64,000 nt of DNA from Peltaster fructicola. Taxonomy: Eukaryota > Ascomycota > Dothideomycetes. A program made the position numbers and the translations under genes. Location: NCBI GenBank assembly GCA_001592805.2, contig CP051139.1:4092001-4156000 (forward strand), read 5' to 3'. Each line of letters starts with the position of its first letter. Position 1 is the stretch's first letter. A model generated the notes under the pieces. The model was not told the origin of the DNA. It searched no databases and was given only the letters and a program-made list of their open reading frames with translations. Shown here one piece after another: positions 45,081-56,205 of the stretch.

Positions 45081-46386
45081 CGTTTTGCCAGCGCCTGAGC
45101 GAGCACCATCTGCACCTCTGGCGTTGTCGTTTGCCTCACATACGACGCCACTCACCGCAACCAACTCAACATCGTCGTCCTATAGCAGATCTCCTCAATT
45201 CGCATTGTTGACTTCTAGCCTGCAGGAGGGTGGTCCTTTCGATGCGACACACGATGACACGAGCAAACGAGCTGCACATCAACGCCGCAAAGGCAGTCCG
45301 AAGCTACTCATGATGGGCCAGAGAAGGTAAATTGACTCGTCGTTGGGTTGTGCGGCGTATTGACGGGCCATAGAAGCGGCAAATCGTCGATTCAGAGCGT
45401 TGTCTTCCAGAATATGGCGCCTGACGAGACTCTCTTCCTCGAGTCCACAAACTCTATCAAGGAAGTCACCCTGAAGTGAGTCACTATTCTGCGCACATGA
45501 CAATCACTGATGTGTCATTCAGGTCCTGCACGAGCATCGAAGTGCTAGAATTGCCCTCACATGTGACTCCAGAATCTCTGGAGACCGACCACAAGGCTCT
45601 TTTCAGCTCGCTCGGAGCTGTCATATGGGTTATTGATGTCCAGGACGAATATCTCAGCTCAATTGCCGCTCTCGTCAAGACTGCTGCGTTCCTGGAAGCA
45701 CACCATCCACGAGTGAACCTCGAAGTCCTTGTCCACAAGACGGACGGCTTGACTGAAGAATATCGTTACGATGCATCGCGAGAAGTCCGACAGCGAGTCC
45801 AGGACGAATTTAGCGATGTCGGTCTTGCTGGCTCGAACGTTGGCTTTCACCAGACAAGCATCTACGATCACTCCATCTTTGAGGCAATGAGCAAGATCAT
45901 CCAGAAGCTGCTATTACAGCTCGACTCGCTTGAGGCGATGCTGAACCGACTCTGCTTGACTTGCGGCATGCAAAAAGCATTTCTCTTCGACACCACAAGC
46001 AAGCTCTTCATCGCCACTGACGCAAGTCCCACCTTCCTCCCAGACTACGAGGCTTGTTCCGACTACCTCGATGTACTCGTCGATCTCAAAGCTCTGTACA
46101 GCTGGAGCAAGCGTAAGGGTATCTCCGACTCGACCGACTCGCTATCTTCTGATGAGAACCTGGGAGAGAGCTTGGTCACCTTCGAAAGATCAGGAGAAAC
46201 ATACATATATGCCAAGGAGTTGACGGAGTAAGTGCTCACACAACGTGGAGAGCAACGACTGACGATCACAGGCATCTGTCACTTGTCTGTATACTGAGCA
46301 AGGGTAGCGGTGTTGAGAAACGGATCTTGATCGATTACAATGTCAGCGTACTACAGGATGCGGTTATCGAGGTATTCAACGTCTAA
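45049..46386 (+). CDS. GTR2: Rag-type GTPase Gtr2 (RagC/D)
   Basis: Four exons, 45049-45326, 45374-45475, 45523-46227 and 46272-46386, give 399 aa. The first intron interrupts the P-loop, and splicing restores [14 protein letters not shown] at about 86-99, followed by [19 protein letters not shown], the hallmark of Gtr2/RagC. G4 is HKTDG and the C-terminal half is the roadblock-type domain ([31 protein letters not shown]). The first ~85 residues are a Ser/Ala/Pro-rich extension. It forms a heterodimer with Gtr1 on the vacuole as part of the EGO/Ragulator system that activates TORC1 on amino acids. An alternative last intron starting GTATTC near 46371 would change only the last few residues. 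Confidence 0.92.
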
Positions 46387-47398
46387 GATTGCCAACTCGA
46401 TATTGTACAGTACCCTAACGTGCTCCAAACGTAAGACCATTCTTGCACATGGTCTTGGCGAATTACTTCATAACCGGAGATCTGAAAGCTGTATAGCGCT
46501 GGTCAGAAGCTGTCCCTGATAATATGTCCAGCAGTATTTACAGGAGAGGTCGTTGAGCAGTTGATGACGTCCAGATTGAAGGAGGATCTACCCAAGGCTC
46601 CTTGACCAGCGTCTCAGATGGCGCAAACTGCATCAGCAGTGTTGGGCCAGATGCTATGACACTGCCTGATAGACATATGTTCGACGTCAATCAGGACAAT
46701 CAGATGCCGCTCGTAACAAGCAGAACAACTTGGCTGATGCAGAAGCCTCGTTCGAGGACATTCCTGAGCACCTCACTCAAGTATAAGATTGAGCTAGATG
46801 GCATTTGCCTAGCGTATGCTCGAAGGGAGTTCTCTCTAAGAGGCTGCTGTGTGCTGCATGAGTTTGGGAAAGCATTGTGACCAGTGTTGTTCTTTGGGCG
46901 GCGTAAGGTGAGAATCCTCACCGTGGGCAACGCATACATCCTCTTGTCCTAAGACTAACCATAGTTTGCTCAACAAAACATCTGGACACCATCTAGCTTA
47001 TCATGTATCTGTAACAAGGAAGTAGATTCATTTTCCTTCTGGGCAGCGATTAGTTGTTGGGGGATACCTCGATACCAGTATCTTGTCATCAAGCTGATAT
47101 CCTAATGACAATCATGATCTCAAACGACCAAAAGGAAGCTGTGCGTGCCACCCGTTATCGACTGGTCGATTGCAATCGTGACCGATGTCGAGGATATGAT
47201 ACCATCTCGACGAACGTCTCCGGAAGACTGACTTATAATTAGCTTACTATTGGTCAGTTCAAGCGGTAGACCTCGATGTCATCGACAGGACCAAATATGG
47301 TAGTGATGTGCATGCGTATCTAACAGGTGGCCACCAAGACCACCGTTCGAGGTCGTTGTAAGCATTGCAGTCTCGCTCGATCTCTCGTAGAACTCATC
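46387..47398. other. Intergenic region with coding-like stretch
   Basis: About 1 kb between GTR2 and DAP1. At 46671-46786 one plus-strand frame reads QNNLADAEASFEDIPEHLTQ then stop, with the codon bias of nearby genes. A different phase is open from 46602 to 46880. No start or complete exon model can be given. The rest appears empty. Confidence 0.35.
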
Positions 47399-48225
47399 AT
47401 GGCTTCCACAGAAGACGTCAGACAGCGCAAAGTCGTTGCAGCAGATATTCCAGCGAACACCACGAGCAAGCGTACTGATGTACGTCGTGCAGATGCTGCC
47501 AGCTTCGGCGTGCTCGACATTCTGCGACTTGTAGCAGGGCTACTTCTGCTGAACTCCTGCTTGAGCTACTTCATTACCAATGACAGCTTCTTCTGGGGCC
47601 ATAGGCCATGGTTCTCGAAACCATCGCTGGTTATGCGATATCTGGTATATCAACGGAAACGAATGATAGATCACATACTAACATTATTGCACAGCAAGGA
47701 CCACTTTCCTTGACTGATGCTGAGCTACGAGCATACGATGGCAGCGATCCACAGAAACCCATTCTTCTTGCACTGAACGGCACGATATACGACGTTACTT
47801 CTGGAGCTCGCATGTACGGTCCAGGTGGTGGGTACCACGTCTTCGCAGGCAAGGATGCATCGCGTGGCTTCATCACAGGCTGTTTTGCAGAGGACGACAA
47901 CCCAGATATCCGAGGAGCAGAATGGACATACGTGCCAAAGGACGTCCCAGGACCGGACGAGCCAGCCACGAGCGCACAGAAGACCTATCGGGAGCAGGAA
48001 TTGCGAAAGGCCAAGAAGCAGGTCGAGACGGTACTCAATGGCTGGAGGACGATGTTCAGTGGTGAGAGCGGCAAGGACTACTTTGAAGTCGGTAAGGTCA
48101 AGAGGCCTGCGAACTGGCAAAGCAAATTGCCGTTGAAGAAACTGTGTGAGCAGGCAGAGAAGAGCCGGCCGGAACCGAAGGAAGAGGGCAAAGATGCTGG
48201 TGCTGCATACAGAGGTAGCCATTGA
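47399..48225 (+). CDS. DAP1: Cytochrome b5-like heme protein, PGRMC1/Dap1 type
   Basis: Two exons, 47399-47644 and 47695-48225, give 258 aa; the 50-nt intron is GTATAT...CACAG with an ACTAAC branch site. A disordered N-terminus is followed by one membrane helix (about 38-60, VLDILRLVAGLLLLNSCLSYF). The heme/steroid-binding domain covers about 83-165: GPLSLTDAELRAYDGSD, ILLALNGTIYDVTSG and the tyrosine-bearing YGPGGGYHVFAGKDASRG. A helical charged tail follows. Family proteins bind heme through Tyr and support cytochrome P450 steps such as Erg11 in sterol synthesis, usually at the ER. It is larger than yeast Dap1 (152 aa) because of the C-terminal extension. Confidence 0.92.
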
Positions 48226-48389
48226 ACGATTGTCCTCGTCGTGAATCACTTTCACTGCTCCTCTTCGGTATGACGCTCGTTATGAGGATTTCATGGTTTT
48301 TCGAAATGCTACGAGCGATTTTGTCTGCTCAGATATACACCCATGCGCCGTAAAGCCCTTGTAATGCCATGCTCATTCCACGTCAACGT

Positions 48390-48894
48390 TTAGTCGTCGG
48401 ATCCCGCGACTGCTCGTGCTGCAAGGATTGTTAGCGAGGAACCCTCACCAAAAGAAATCGTCTTCACATACTGTAGATGCTGCAAGCGTTGTGGCTGACG
48501 ACCTTCTTGATCTGTCCCCTCTCCTCCAAGTCCTTGAGCGCCCTTCGTGCGAGCGAGCCGTTGATCTTCAGTCTGTCGACCAGAACGGCAACTGAGATAA
48601 GGCGGTATGACTGAACATCCTTCTGAAGCTTCTCGTTGGTGGCCTTGTCCATGATCACGGCATGCTGGGCCTTGTCCTTGACTGCAATATACGTTAGTCT
48701 CTATCTGCTGTGATGTTCGTCGTTCGATTCGATGATGAATGGATATTTGGTGGATCATGCGATGGTGCGTGTGTAGGTGTTGTGCGTACCCTTTCCCTTG
48801 GACCACTTCTTCTTCTGCTTCTTGCCTCCTGTTGCTGGTGCCTGAGATCTGTCAGATGTGTGCTGGACGTGTTGCGCAGCGCAGTGCGTACCAT
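48390..48894 (-). CDS. RPS25: 40S ribosomal protein eS25
   Basis: Four exons, 48894-48892 (the ATG alone), 48841-48790, 48681-48472 and 48418-48390, give 97 aa, the normal size. Splicing yields MAPATGGKKQKKKWSKGKVK at the start, DKATNEKLQKDVQSYRLIS and the SLARRALKDLEERGQIKKV winged-helix core, and the end IYTRAVAGSDD. Donors are GTACGC, GTACGC and GTATGT; acceptors are CAG. The last intron removes sequence that would otherwise end the protein early. Its 3' end is only 164 bp from that of the convergent DAP1 gene. Component of the small ribosomal subunit head. Confidence 0.93.
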
Positions 48895-49359
48895 TTTTGC
48901 TGATGTGTGAGGTTTGCTGTAGTGAGGGCTGATCGCGAGGTCGACTACAATAGCGAATGCTGAGTGCGCTTGGATGCCAAGCCGGCAGAGTTTGACCGAT
49001 GCTCACGTGACCAGAACTTCGCCATACAGAAGAGCATCGCAACGATAACGTTGTGGTTTTGTGTTTAACAACCGCAAAGTACCTATACTTGCGGACCTCT
49101 GCATGATTGCACGTTGGTCATGCTCGAATGCCTCACGAAGTCAGGGTCTAAGAATGGCATCTCACTGCTGTGCCCGTGGCATCTTGCTCAAGGAGCAGAA
49201 TGCCGGCATGACGTGCCACGGAACTAAGCTATCATACCTACCTCATCTTGCTACACTGCTCTCAGATCTTGTCGTTCACAGCTAAGTATTGCACAATATC
49301 TTCATCCCATTGTCCATATATCGCCAATCACATTCAGCCGATAACGGTGAGCAAGAATC
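48895..49359. other. Divergent promoter region, eS25 / flavin reductase
   Basis: About 465 bp between the eS25 start (-) and the flavin-reductase-like start (+). Both promoters must lie here. No other feature seen. Confidence 0.5.
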
Positions 49360-50323
49360 ATGTCATCAGATCAAGAGCAGCGGAAGGAAGATCCTACTGC
49401 ACATGATCACATGGTCGATGCAGAGAAGCACATCCAACGCAATCCTCACGGCAACTTCAAGGAAGTGGAAGCAGGGAGACCACAATGGAGAGAAACAGAC
49501 AAGTTTACTTTCACGCAAACCAAGAAGCCTGACTGGAAGGCTGGTGACGGCGCCAATGATGGCGGCGAGTCGTTGAAACACAACCACATCGACATTGACC
49601 CGTACCAGGAAGGGCGACCAGCGACGTTCAACTACAAGCTTATGATATCTGCAATTGTGCCTCGTCCTATTGGTTTCGTAAGCACCCGTTCGAAGGATGG
49701 GAGCAGCACGAATCTCGCTCCCTTCTCGTACACACAGATGGTCAATCACGATCCACCAGTCTTCGTCATCGGCTATGCAGGCGGCCTTGATCGAGCCAAG
49801 GACAGCCTGAAGAACCTGTTAGAGACAGAAGAGTGCACAATCAACATCATCAGCGAGCATTACCTCGAAGCAGCCAATGCTACTTCTGTCAACGCACCAT
49901 ACGGCGTGTCGGAATGGGCATTGAGCGGTCTTCATCCTGCGCCATGCAAGGACGTCAAGGCTAGCCGTGTGAAGGAGGCTGTGTTCAGCGTCGAGGCCAA
50001 GCTTATGGAGACCAAGGAGTTTGAGAGTCGTGCTACGCCTGGAAAGAAGACTGGCGTGCTTGCAATTGTCGAAGGCGTACGATTCTGGGCTCGCGAGGAT
50101 GCTATCAACGAAGACCGCAATCTGATCGACCCTGCAGTGAGTGTGATGCATAATGGGTGTGTCCGACTGACATTTCCAGATTTTACGCCCTATCAGCCGT
50201 CTAGGAGGAATCACATACGGACGCCTGACAGAAGGCATTGAGATTCCACGACCAGAATGGGATGACATGAAGAAGGACGCTGAGCCGTTAGGTCTTGTGC
50301 AGCCGAAACGAGATGACCAGTAA
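49360..50323 (+). CDS. Flavin reductase-like FMN-binding protein
   Basis: Two exons, 49360-50136 and 50180-50323, give 306 aa; the 43-nt intron has a GTGAGT donor, a GACTGACA branch region and a CCAG acceptor. The split-barrel FMN-binding domain begins around residue 85: NYKLMISAIVPRPIGFVSTR, then NLAPFSYTQMVNHDPPVFVI and DSLKNLLETEECTINIISE. Splicing adds ILRPISRLGGITYGRLTEG, the conserved C-terminal strand and loop. The first ~80 residues are a hydrophilic extension. Related proteins reduce or carry FMN in the cytosol; the physiological partner is unknown. Its stop codon lies 22 bp from the stop of the convergent kinase-like gene. Confidence 0.88.
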
Positions 50324-50345
50324 ATGGTTAGATGCTGTATCTTGC

Positions 50346-51404
50346 TTACAGTAACGGCTTGCTATCTGCTTGTAGAAATGCACGAAGGTATGCAAGTTCT
50401 CCAGCATCACGTTGAGCATCTACGACCCGCTCAATCTTACCGTCGTCCCAGGCATACCCGTGCCAAAGAAGAACACCCACAGTGCGTGCCAGCATGACTG
50501 CTCGAAGTACCCGCGCATCAGCAAGTGCTGCAACTTCTCGAATTAGTCGCGTCCAGAAAAGTTGTCGGAGCAGCTCGCTCTGAGTATAATACACAAACTG
50601 GCCTGACGTTGACATGACGCCAAGAAGATGATCGAGGCCATAAAGTGCTAGACCAAAGGGGAGGTATTCAGCTTCTGCCCAGTCGATCACACCAGTCAAC
50701 TCGCCGGTGGTTTCGTCTACCACAAGATTGCTTGGAAGCAGATCCCCGTGAGTCAAGACGAGAGGTAGCTGCTCGAGCATGCCGTTATCGACAGCTAGAA
50801 TCGCCTGTCGAGCGAGCCGTCGCAGGCCACTATCTGGCAAGTCCACGGAGAGCTTTAGTAGTCTACTGCGCAGTGATCGACCGATCCGACCATTTGCCGA
50901 TATTGATAATTCCGAGAGATGCCAGCTTCGAGCGAAGACATCAGCCAGTCCTTCAATCAGCCTCTCGAGCTTCTTGATCGACTCGCTGGTCACTCCTCGC
51001 TGTCGTTGCTGAAGGACATTATATACAACACCTGGCATTAAGGACATCTCGAGCATCTGATATTCCTGCCCTACGAACAGTCTCTGGCTCGCTGCGAGCA
51101 CGACGGGTACCAGATTCGCGTGGACATGTCGAGCTTGTTGCATGAGCTCGACGTCCACTGCGAAGCGTCTCGGTCGTATTTGCAGGACAACAGACTTATG
51201 CTGTGGACGATCGGCTAGGGATCTGTTGATGATCAGCGTGATCGAGCATCCTCCTTGGTGATCAGCAAGCCGAATGTCAGCATGACTGTATAATGTGCGA
51301 GCGTGTCTAAGGAGTGCATTGCTATCAGCGTGTGATAAGAATAACGAAGACATAAGGACGCCATGGCCTACCACGTGGCTACGCTCCTCGTATATACAGA
51401 CCAT
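50346..51404 (-). CDS. APH-type phosphotransferase family protein
   Basis: Intronless, up to 352 aa; the first ATG (MVCIYEERSHVVGHGVLMSS) is used, but an inner Met at 18 is equally possible. The phosphotransferase core is clear: the catalytic loop THGDLLPSNLVVD at about 216-228 (His-Gly-Asp with the metal-binding Asn) and the DFG-like GVIDWAEAEYLPFG at about 236-249. The N-lobe lysine region (HKSVVLQIRPRRF) is weaker and lacks a clean glycine-rich loop. In fungi such APH-domain proteins are abundant and mostly of unknown substrate; antibiotic resistance should not be inferred. Confidence 0.8.
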   Translation of the reverse strand: MVCIYEERSHVVGHGVLMSSLFLSHADSNALLRHARTLYSHADIRLADHQGGCSITLIINRSLADRPQHKSVVLQIRPRRFAVDVELMQQARHVHANLVPVVLAASQRLFVGQEYQMLEMSLMPGVVYNVLQQRQRGVTSESIKKLERLIEGLADVFARSWHLSELSISANGRIGRSLRSRLLKLSVDLPDSGLRRLARQAILAVDNGMLEQLPLVLTHGDLLPSNLVVDETTGELTGVIDWAEAEYLPFGLALYGLDHLLGVMSTSGQFVYYTQSELLRQLFWTRLIREVAALADARVLRAVMLARTVGVLLWHGYAWDDGKIERVVDAQRDAGELAYLRAFLQADSKPLL

Positions 51405-51754
51405 CCCACGCTTCCCTGTCGTGCATCATCAGGCGCCCGCGGACAACACACCATCACGGGCACAGCAGCAGAGACGCAGAGCAGAGGGGTAGCTTGTGTC
51501 GATCATAAGTTGTAAAGAGATATGTCTCTCTACATGCTGGGTATGCTAAATTCTGTATCATCAGCCGGGGAATGGAAAATTGTATGTACGTCCTGCACAT
51601 CATGGCTGTTTCTAGCTGCACAAGTAGATTCGTCGTTGACAAGGGTATCGATATTGAGTTGGAAATTTCCTGCCAGCACAATGAAGCTGGCCATTGCATC
51701 GGTCCAAACCGCTGGATTGCCTAAAAGCTGAAAGTCCAAGTCGAGAAGAATCGA
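51405..51754. other. Intergenic region
   Basis: About 350 bp between the start of the APH-type gene (-) and the stop of the Gln-rich gene (-). Promoter and 3' UTR expected. Nothing else seen. Confidence 0.5.
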
Positions 51755-54364
51755 CTAGGTACTGAAGACGGGAGCCTTGACCAGGACCGAACGACCACGG
51801 ATGGAAACACCAATACCGGCGGCCATGCGCACTCTTGGTGTTTCATCCTTGCCAGCACTGCTCTCCGGTCTTTGTAGACTGCTTGAGCTTGCACCTGCTG
51901 CTGCCTTCTGCTGCTGCTGTTGTTGCTGCTGTTGCTGTTGCTGGTTGGCATTGCGTTGCAGCTTGTTACCAGATCCCGTCAGAGCACTTAGCATGCCTCT
52001 CTTCTTGTTGGGTTGATCTGGTACAGAGTCGTCGTTGTCGCTTGTAGCGCTCTTCAACGAAGCTCGTTCAGCAGCCTCGTCGGCAATGCTCATTGTCAAA
52101 GCCGGAATGCCAGACTCAAGCTTCATTTGATCTGGAATGATGTTGTGTGAAGGCATGAAGTACTCGATGACGACGTCTCGACTTTCCAGAGGTAGGTGAA
52201 TAGCAATGCTGACGACTAGTTCGACAATCATGTGCACTCCGCCTTCAAGGTCAGATGGTGGTGGCTCCTGCAGGTGTGCAGCCAGTGAGGTGCAGAGGTG
52301 CTCCTGCAGCATATCTGTCATCTGTGCACGGAATTGTGGACAGTGAGGCGAGCGAAGAGCATCCTGCAGACCTTCAAGTGTGGCCAGTCGCCAGTTGACA
52401 ACCTTTGAGATCAGGTAGTCTTCTTCCTCGGCTGTCTGTGCAGGAGTTGCAAACCGTCGGATGTTGCGTTGTATGCTCTTGAGCTGCGAGGACAACGCTG
52501 GTTCAAGGTCCGGATGGAAGTACTTGTCGAAGACCTCCTCCACGAGCCAGCACGATATGAACGCTCGACCGGCTGCAGTCATCTCCTGCTTTCCAGTTAT
52601 CACGGCATCCTTGTTGACGGAGTTTGCAAGCCACGAGGGCAAGCTTCGCCAGCTCTTTCTGATACTAAAGGCAAGCTGTGCAATCAGACCATCGAGACGG
52701 TTGAAGCGGGTGGTGTATTCACTATCGTCGAGGGAGGTGCGTGATTGGGATAGGCGCTGATGGGCAAGGCTGTTCTGCAATTGCTTGACCTGGTCTTCTT
52801 TCTCGAAATAATATTTCTTGACCTTAGTGTACTTCTCACCTGCATCTATTGTCAGCTGTACACTCCACACAAGGCTATCAGTAACTCACGAAGCTCTTTG
52901 TGATCTTTGATGAGCTGGTTGACTTCCTCTTCAGACATTTCTTCGCTCGTAGGTTGTGGCTGCGGAGTCGGGCGGCGAGGATCTGCCTGCTGTGGGTTTT
53001 GCTGTGAGTTGTTGTCAGAGTCATAGATTGTCCCTTGAGTGACGGGTGGAACTACTGAAGCATTGAAGGCTGGCACGCCTTGTGAGGAAGCCTCGCGTGA
53101 CAGCAGGTCCGTGTGGACACTTTGACGGTTCAATAGACCCGAGCGAGCGGCTTTGGCTGCAGCAGCGGCATTGCCATTGGAGAGCGACATGGGTGGTTCT
53201 GTGTCGTTACCTGCTGGTGTAGCTGCTGCGGCGGCATGGGCTCCTGCGGCTGACTGTTGATAATTTCGAGTCTGTTGTGCTGCAGCCTGGCGGGTAGAGT
53301 GCTGGGCCTGGTACTGTGCGACAGCGTCAGGTGGTGAATATTGCTGCTGCTGGTGTTGCGGCGTGGGGTCGTGTGAGTAGTTATTTGGAGATCGTGAGTG
53401 TGCGTTGTTATTGTTGGAAGGCTGTTGATGACCTAACGAGCCAGAGCGGCTAGACGGGTAGGACGATTGTTGCGGCTGAGACTGTGCGTTGTGGGAGGAT
53501 TGTGGCTGTGCTGCTTCATGCTGCTGAGTCGCGTATTGCTGCTGGGATGACGGAAATGCGTGTTCACTCGACCCCGGTGTCGCAGAGTGAAGAGTGTTGC
53601 TGCCAGTACCTGTGCCTTGACGCTGCTCTCGAAAGCCTTGCTCAGTATTGAGCCTCTGCAGGCGTCGCTGAGACCATCGATCCAGACCGGTCGCCGAGCC
53701 GGAATCAGACGAAGTCTTGCCTTGCGCGTTGCTACTGTTCATGGACGCCAGCTCTTCCTCGCGATATCTTTCGTGTTGCTCGATCGGTGAGGGTACCAGC
53801 TGATGTTGCGCCCAGAGCGGAGATGGCGCACCGGGGGTCTCGTAGATTGGCTCGATGTCGCGCGTGCCTCGAGCAGCAGTCTCGCGGTACACGACAGTCT
53901 GCGAGCGAGCGATACCTGAGGGAGTGGGAGAAGGGAAGTACTGATCGTGGGTGGTGTGCGGGCTCGGGGAAGAGTTGGATGGTGTTTCTGAGAATGCTGA
54001 CGAGCTGTTGCTAGGGTTGGAATTGAAGAGCGCGATTGATCGGCGGTCTAGACAAAGATGCAGTTATTAGTGGATTGCCCTGCGATATGGCCTACGCATA
54101 TACACACTGTCAAGGTAGGGACCGTGGATAGAAGTCGAGCGCTGTATGTTCTGGTGTCGCGGTGATGGCAAGGGTAAATCTAGAAATAGCAGCCCGGTCA
54201 GTCGAGCATTTCCAAGATCCACTGCAGCGGGCAGATATAATAGTCCGCGCAGTGTGTTGTAACGGAGACATACCTGGATGCTGATTATGTCCGTCGACGT
54301 AGAATGAATTGGATGGACTTGGGCGAGAGCTACGACTGGAACTCTTTTGCCAGAACGAGGGCAT
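51755..54364 (-). CDS. Conserved fungal Gln-rich coiled-coil protein
   Basis: Three exons, 54364-54274, 54047-52890 and 52839-51755, give 777 aa. Introns are GTATGT...CTAG (226 nt) and GTGAGT...GCAG (50 nt, with GCTGACA). The N-terminal ~400 residues are disordered and rich in Gln, Ser, Asn, Ala and Pro. Then a conserved block starts at about 405: EEEVNQLIKDHKELREKYTK, KKYYFEKEDQVKQLQNSLAH, a Ser-rich linker (SQSRTSLDDSEYTTRFNRLD) and a ~250-residue helical domain (KSWRSLPSWL; ERF-like ISCWLVEEVFDKYFHPDLEP; EGGVHMIVELVVSIAIHLPL). A run of 12 Gln precedes the C-terminus. I recall similar blocks in other Pezizomycotina but no assigned function. No catalytic motif or membrane segment. Confidence 0.85.
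51908..51943 (-). repeat. Poly-Gln coding run
   Basis: Twelve consecutive Gln codons (mixed CAG and CAA) near the C-terminus of the Gln-rich coiled-coil protein. The mixture of codons suggests selection or age rather than a recent slippage expansion. Confidence 0.85.
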
Positions 54365-54403
54365 CTGATAGCGCTCGGGATCGAGACAGAAGGCGGACAG
54401 GGA

Positions 54404-54428
54404 GAGACGAGACGAGACGAGGCGAGAC
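54404..54428. repeat. GAGAC pentanucleotide repeat
   Basis: Five tandem 5-bp units (four GAGAC, one GAGGC), 40 bp upstream of the Gln-rich protein start, so probably in its 5' UTR or core promoter. Confidence 0.8.
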
Positions 54429-56049
54429 GGTCGCTGGCTGGCTCTCGCTCTACCACGAATGAATTCAAGGTAGGACGAAAGCACGCGCTGAAGGCTAATA
54501 ATGCTCTTGAGCCTCAAGCACGTCAATTGGAGGGAGGGAGGTGTGGAAGAACTGTGTGGATCGATCGCGGCCGGTAGCAGCTGTGATACTGGACGTCTCG
54601 GTTTTTCGTTTCCACTTGTTCAACGGTTGCCAGAAATTGAGCTGGACTTTGGCATTGGCGCGCGCCGTTCGACAAGGTCGGTGGAGCTGAAGGTGTATCT
54701 CTTTCGCTCTGTCTTCTTCGTTTCTGCTCCTCGTGTGTTCAGGGATCCTAAGGGGCTCCGACAGGGAGTGCAGGTGGTTATGACCAGGGCAAAGTGTGCT
54801 ATACACTATCAGGGTTGTCCTAGAAGGATGGCGGAACCAGGACTAGTCCTTGACATGAGGATCATTAGGGATGGGAAATCAAATTTGCTTGTCAGCAGCA
54901 TGCACTCTAGCAAGACACACTAGTTGACGATACTTCTGCCGTCTACAACGCAGGAGCGTGAGATTAGTTCGAAAGACTATCAGCACATCTAACCAGGGTC
55001 TAATGCGCCTTTGATAACTTGCCATCAAACAAGGCAGCAAGCGTGGTTGACTTGCGAGAACTAGCAGCGACAGGGCAGAACCAATATCCCGTCAATCGCC
55101 TCGACCAACCTCCCATAGTATACAGACCAATACATACTGATGAGCTGATGGTGTTCATTGAAGCATGTCGACCAGCTCTAGCCAACGAGGGAGGCCAGGC
55201 CGCATCTCGCGTCGAATGTAGCAGCAGCCACATGCACGCCATGCGCAGGCTATCGAGAAGTGCTGTTCTTGGCCTCCTGCTTCTGTCAAATATAATATGC
55301 TGGCGGGCATCCGAGGATACTTTGACCATTGGAAGCCCCGCGCCAGATGTGATACTATTTATGGCAGAAATTGGCGTCCGTCTCAAGCAGGGCTACCAAC
55401 GCCCGGTGATGTCGACATGATGCGGGAAAGATTGTCGGTCAATTCCAAGAGGACGAGTGTCGCCAAGCAGCTGTGCTCGTATACGGTGGAAGCACATCGG
55501 TGGAGCTCAGTGAGGCTCCCACAAGGCTGGGTGGTGATGTAGCACATCAGAGGTGCTTCAGTAGTAGTCGCGTCCGCCAATGCTGTGCAACGTGTCTGCA
55601 GCTTGCTGCATAGCTCGATAGGAGAATGCCGAGCGAAAGGACTAGCCAGTACTGCAGGGCGAGAAGCTGACGGTCATGCATCGTTGGCAATACGTAGCGG
55701 ACGCAGTGGCGAGGTTGCCAACACGAGCATGTATCTGATCATCCTGCGGTGAGCGAGGTCGTATCGGTGCAACATGGCGTTGACGGAACTGCCGAGAGTG
55801 GTAATTCTTGGTGCTTCTTCGATGTTGGTTGTCCGACCACATAGCATTGCCACTCGCTGTCTTTGCGGTCTTCAAGCTGATTTCTGGTGATCGTCTGGTA
55901 TTCTTGGCGTCTCTGACAGGCTGATGGTGGATCGCACTCCGACTATTCCTAGAAACGTCCGTGGTACCAGGTTCCACCAGCGTCCATGTCTGTTCGCAGA
56001 TCGTGCTCGTGATGCTACTGCTACATCGTGTAATCGACCTCACCGTGGG

Positions 56050-56056
56050 TATAAAG
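56050..56056 (+). promoter_or_regulatory. TATA box of small secreted protein gene
   Basis: TATAAAG, 150 bp before the ATG at 56206. Confidence 0.45.
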
Positions 56057-56205
56057 CGCAGCGAAGGGGCCAATACAGCAATTGAATCCTCTCATTCCTT
56101 CATCCACTGAGCACACATAAGCAAACAGTTGTCCACTGGTGTCCTACTTATACCCAGATCACCACCCGATCTTCTAGAAGCACATCTGTCCTAGTCGTCG
56201 TCAGC

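Larger units (their letters stand above)
54365..56205. other. Intergenic region
   Basis: About 1.84 kb between the Gln-rich gene (-) and the small secreted protein gene (+). It contains a GAGAC minisatellite just upstream of the former and a TATA element before the latter. Open frames at 54501-54923 and 55019-55420 (+) and 55000-55386 (-) overlap or lack motifs; I do not support them. Confidence 0.45.

Noticed and set aside
50346-51404. Antibiotic-resistance interpretation of the APH-domain protein
   Set aside because: The HGD and DW motifs are shared by many fungal kinases of unrelated small molecules; nothing in the context points to drug resistance.
55000-55420. Opposed open frames of about 130 codons in the 54.4-56.2 kb gap
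   Set aside because: Both strands are open over the same bases and neither has domain-like composition. Considered as a gene relic but not supportable.
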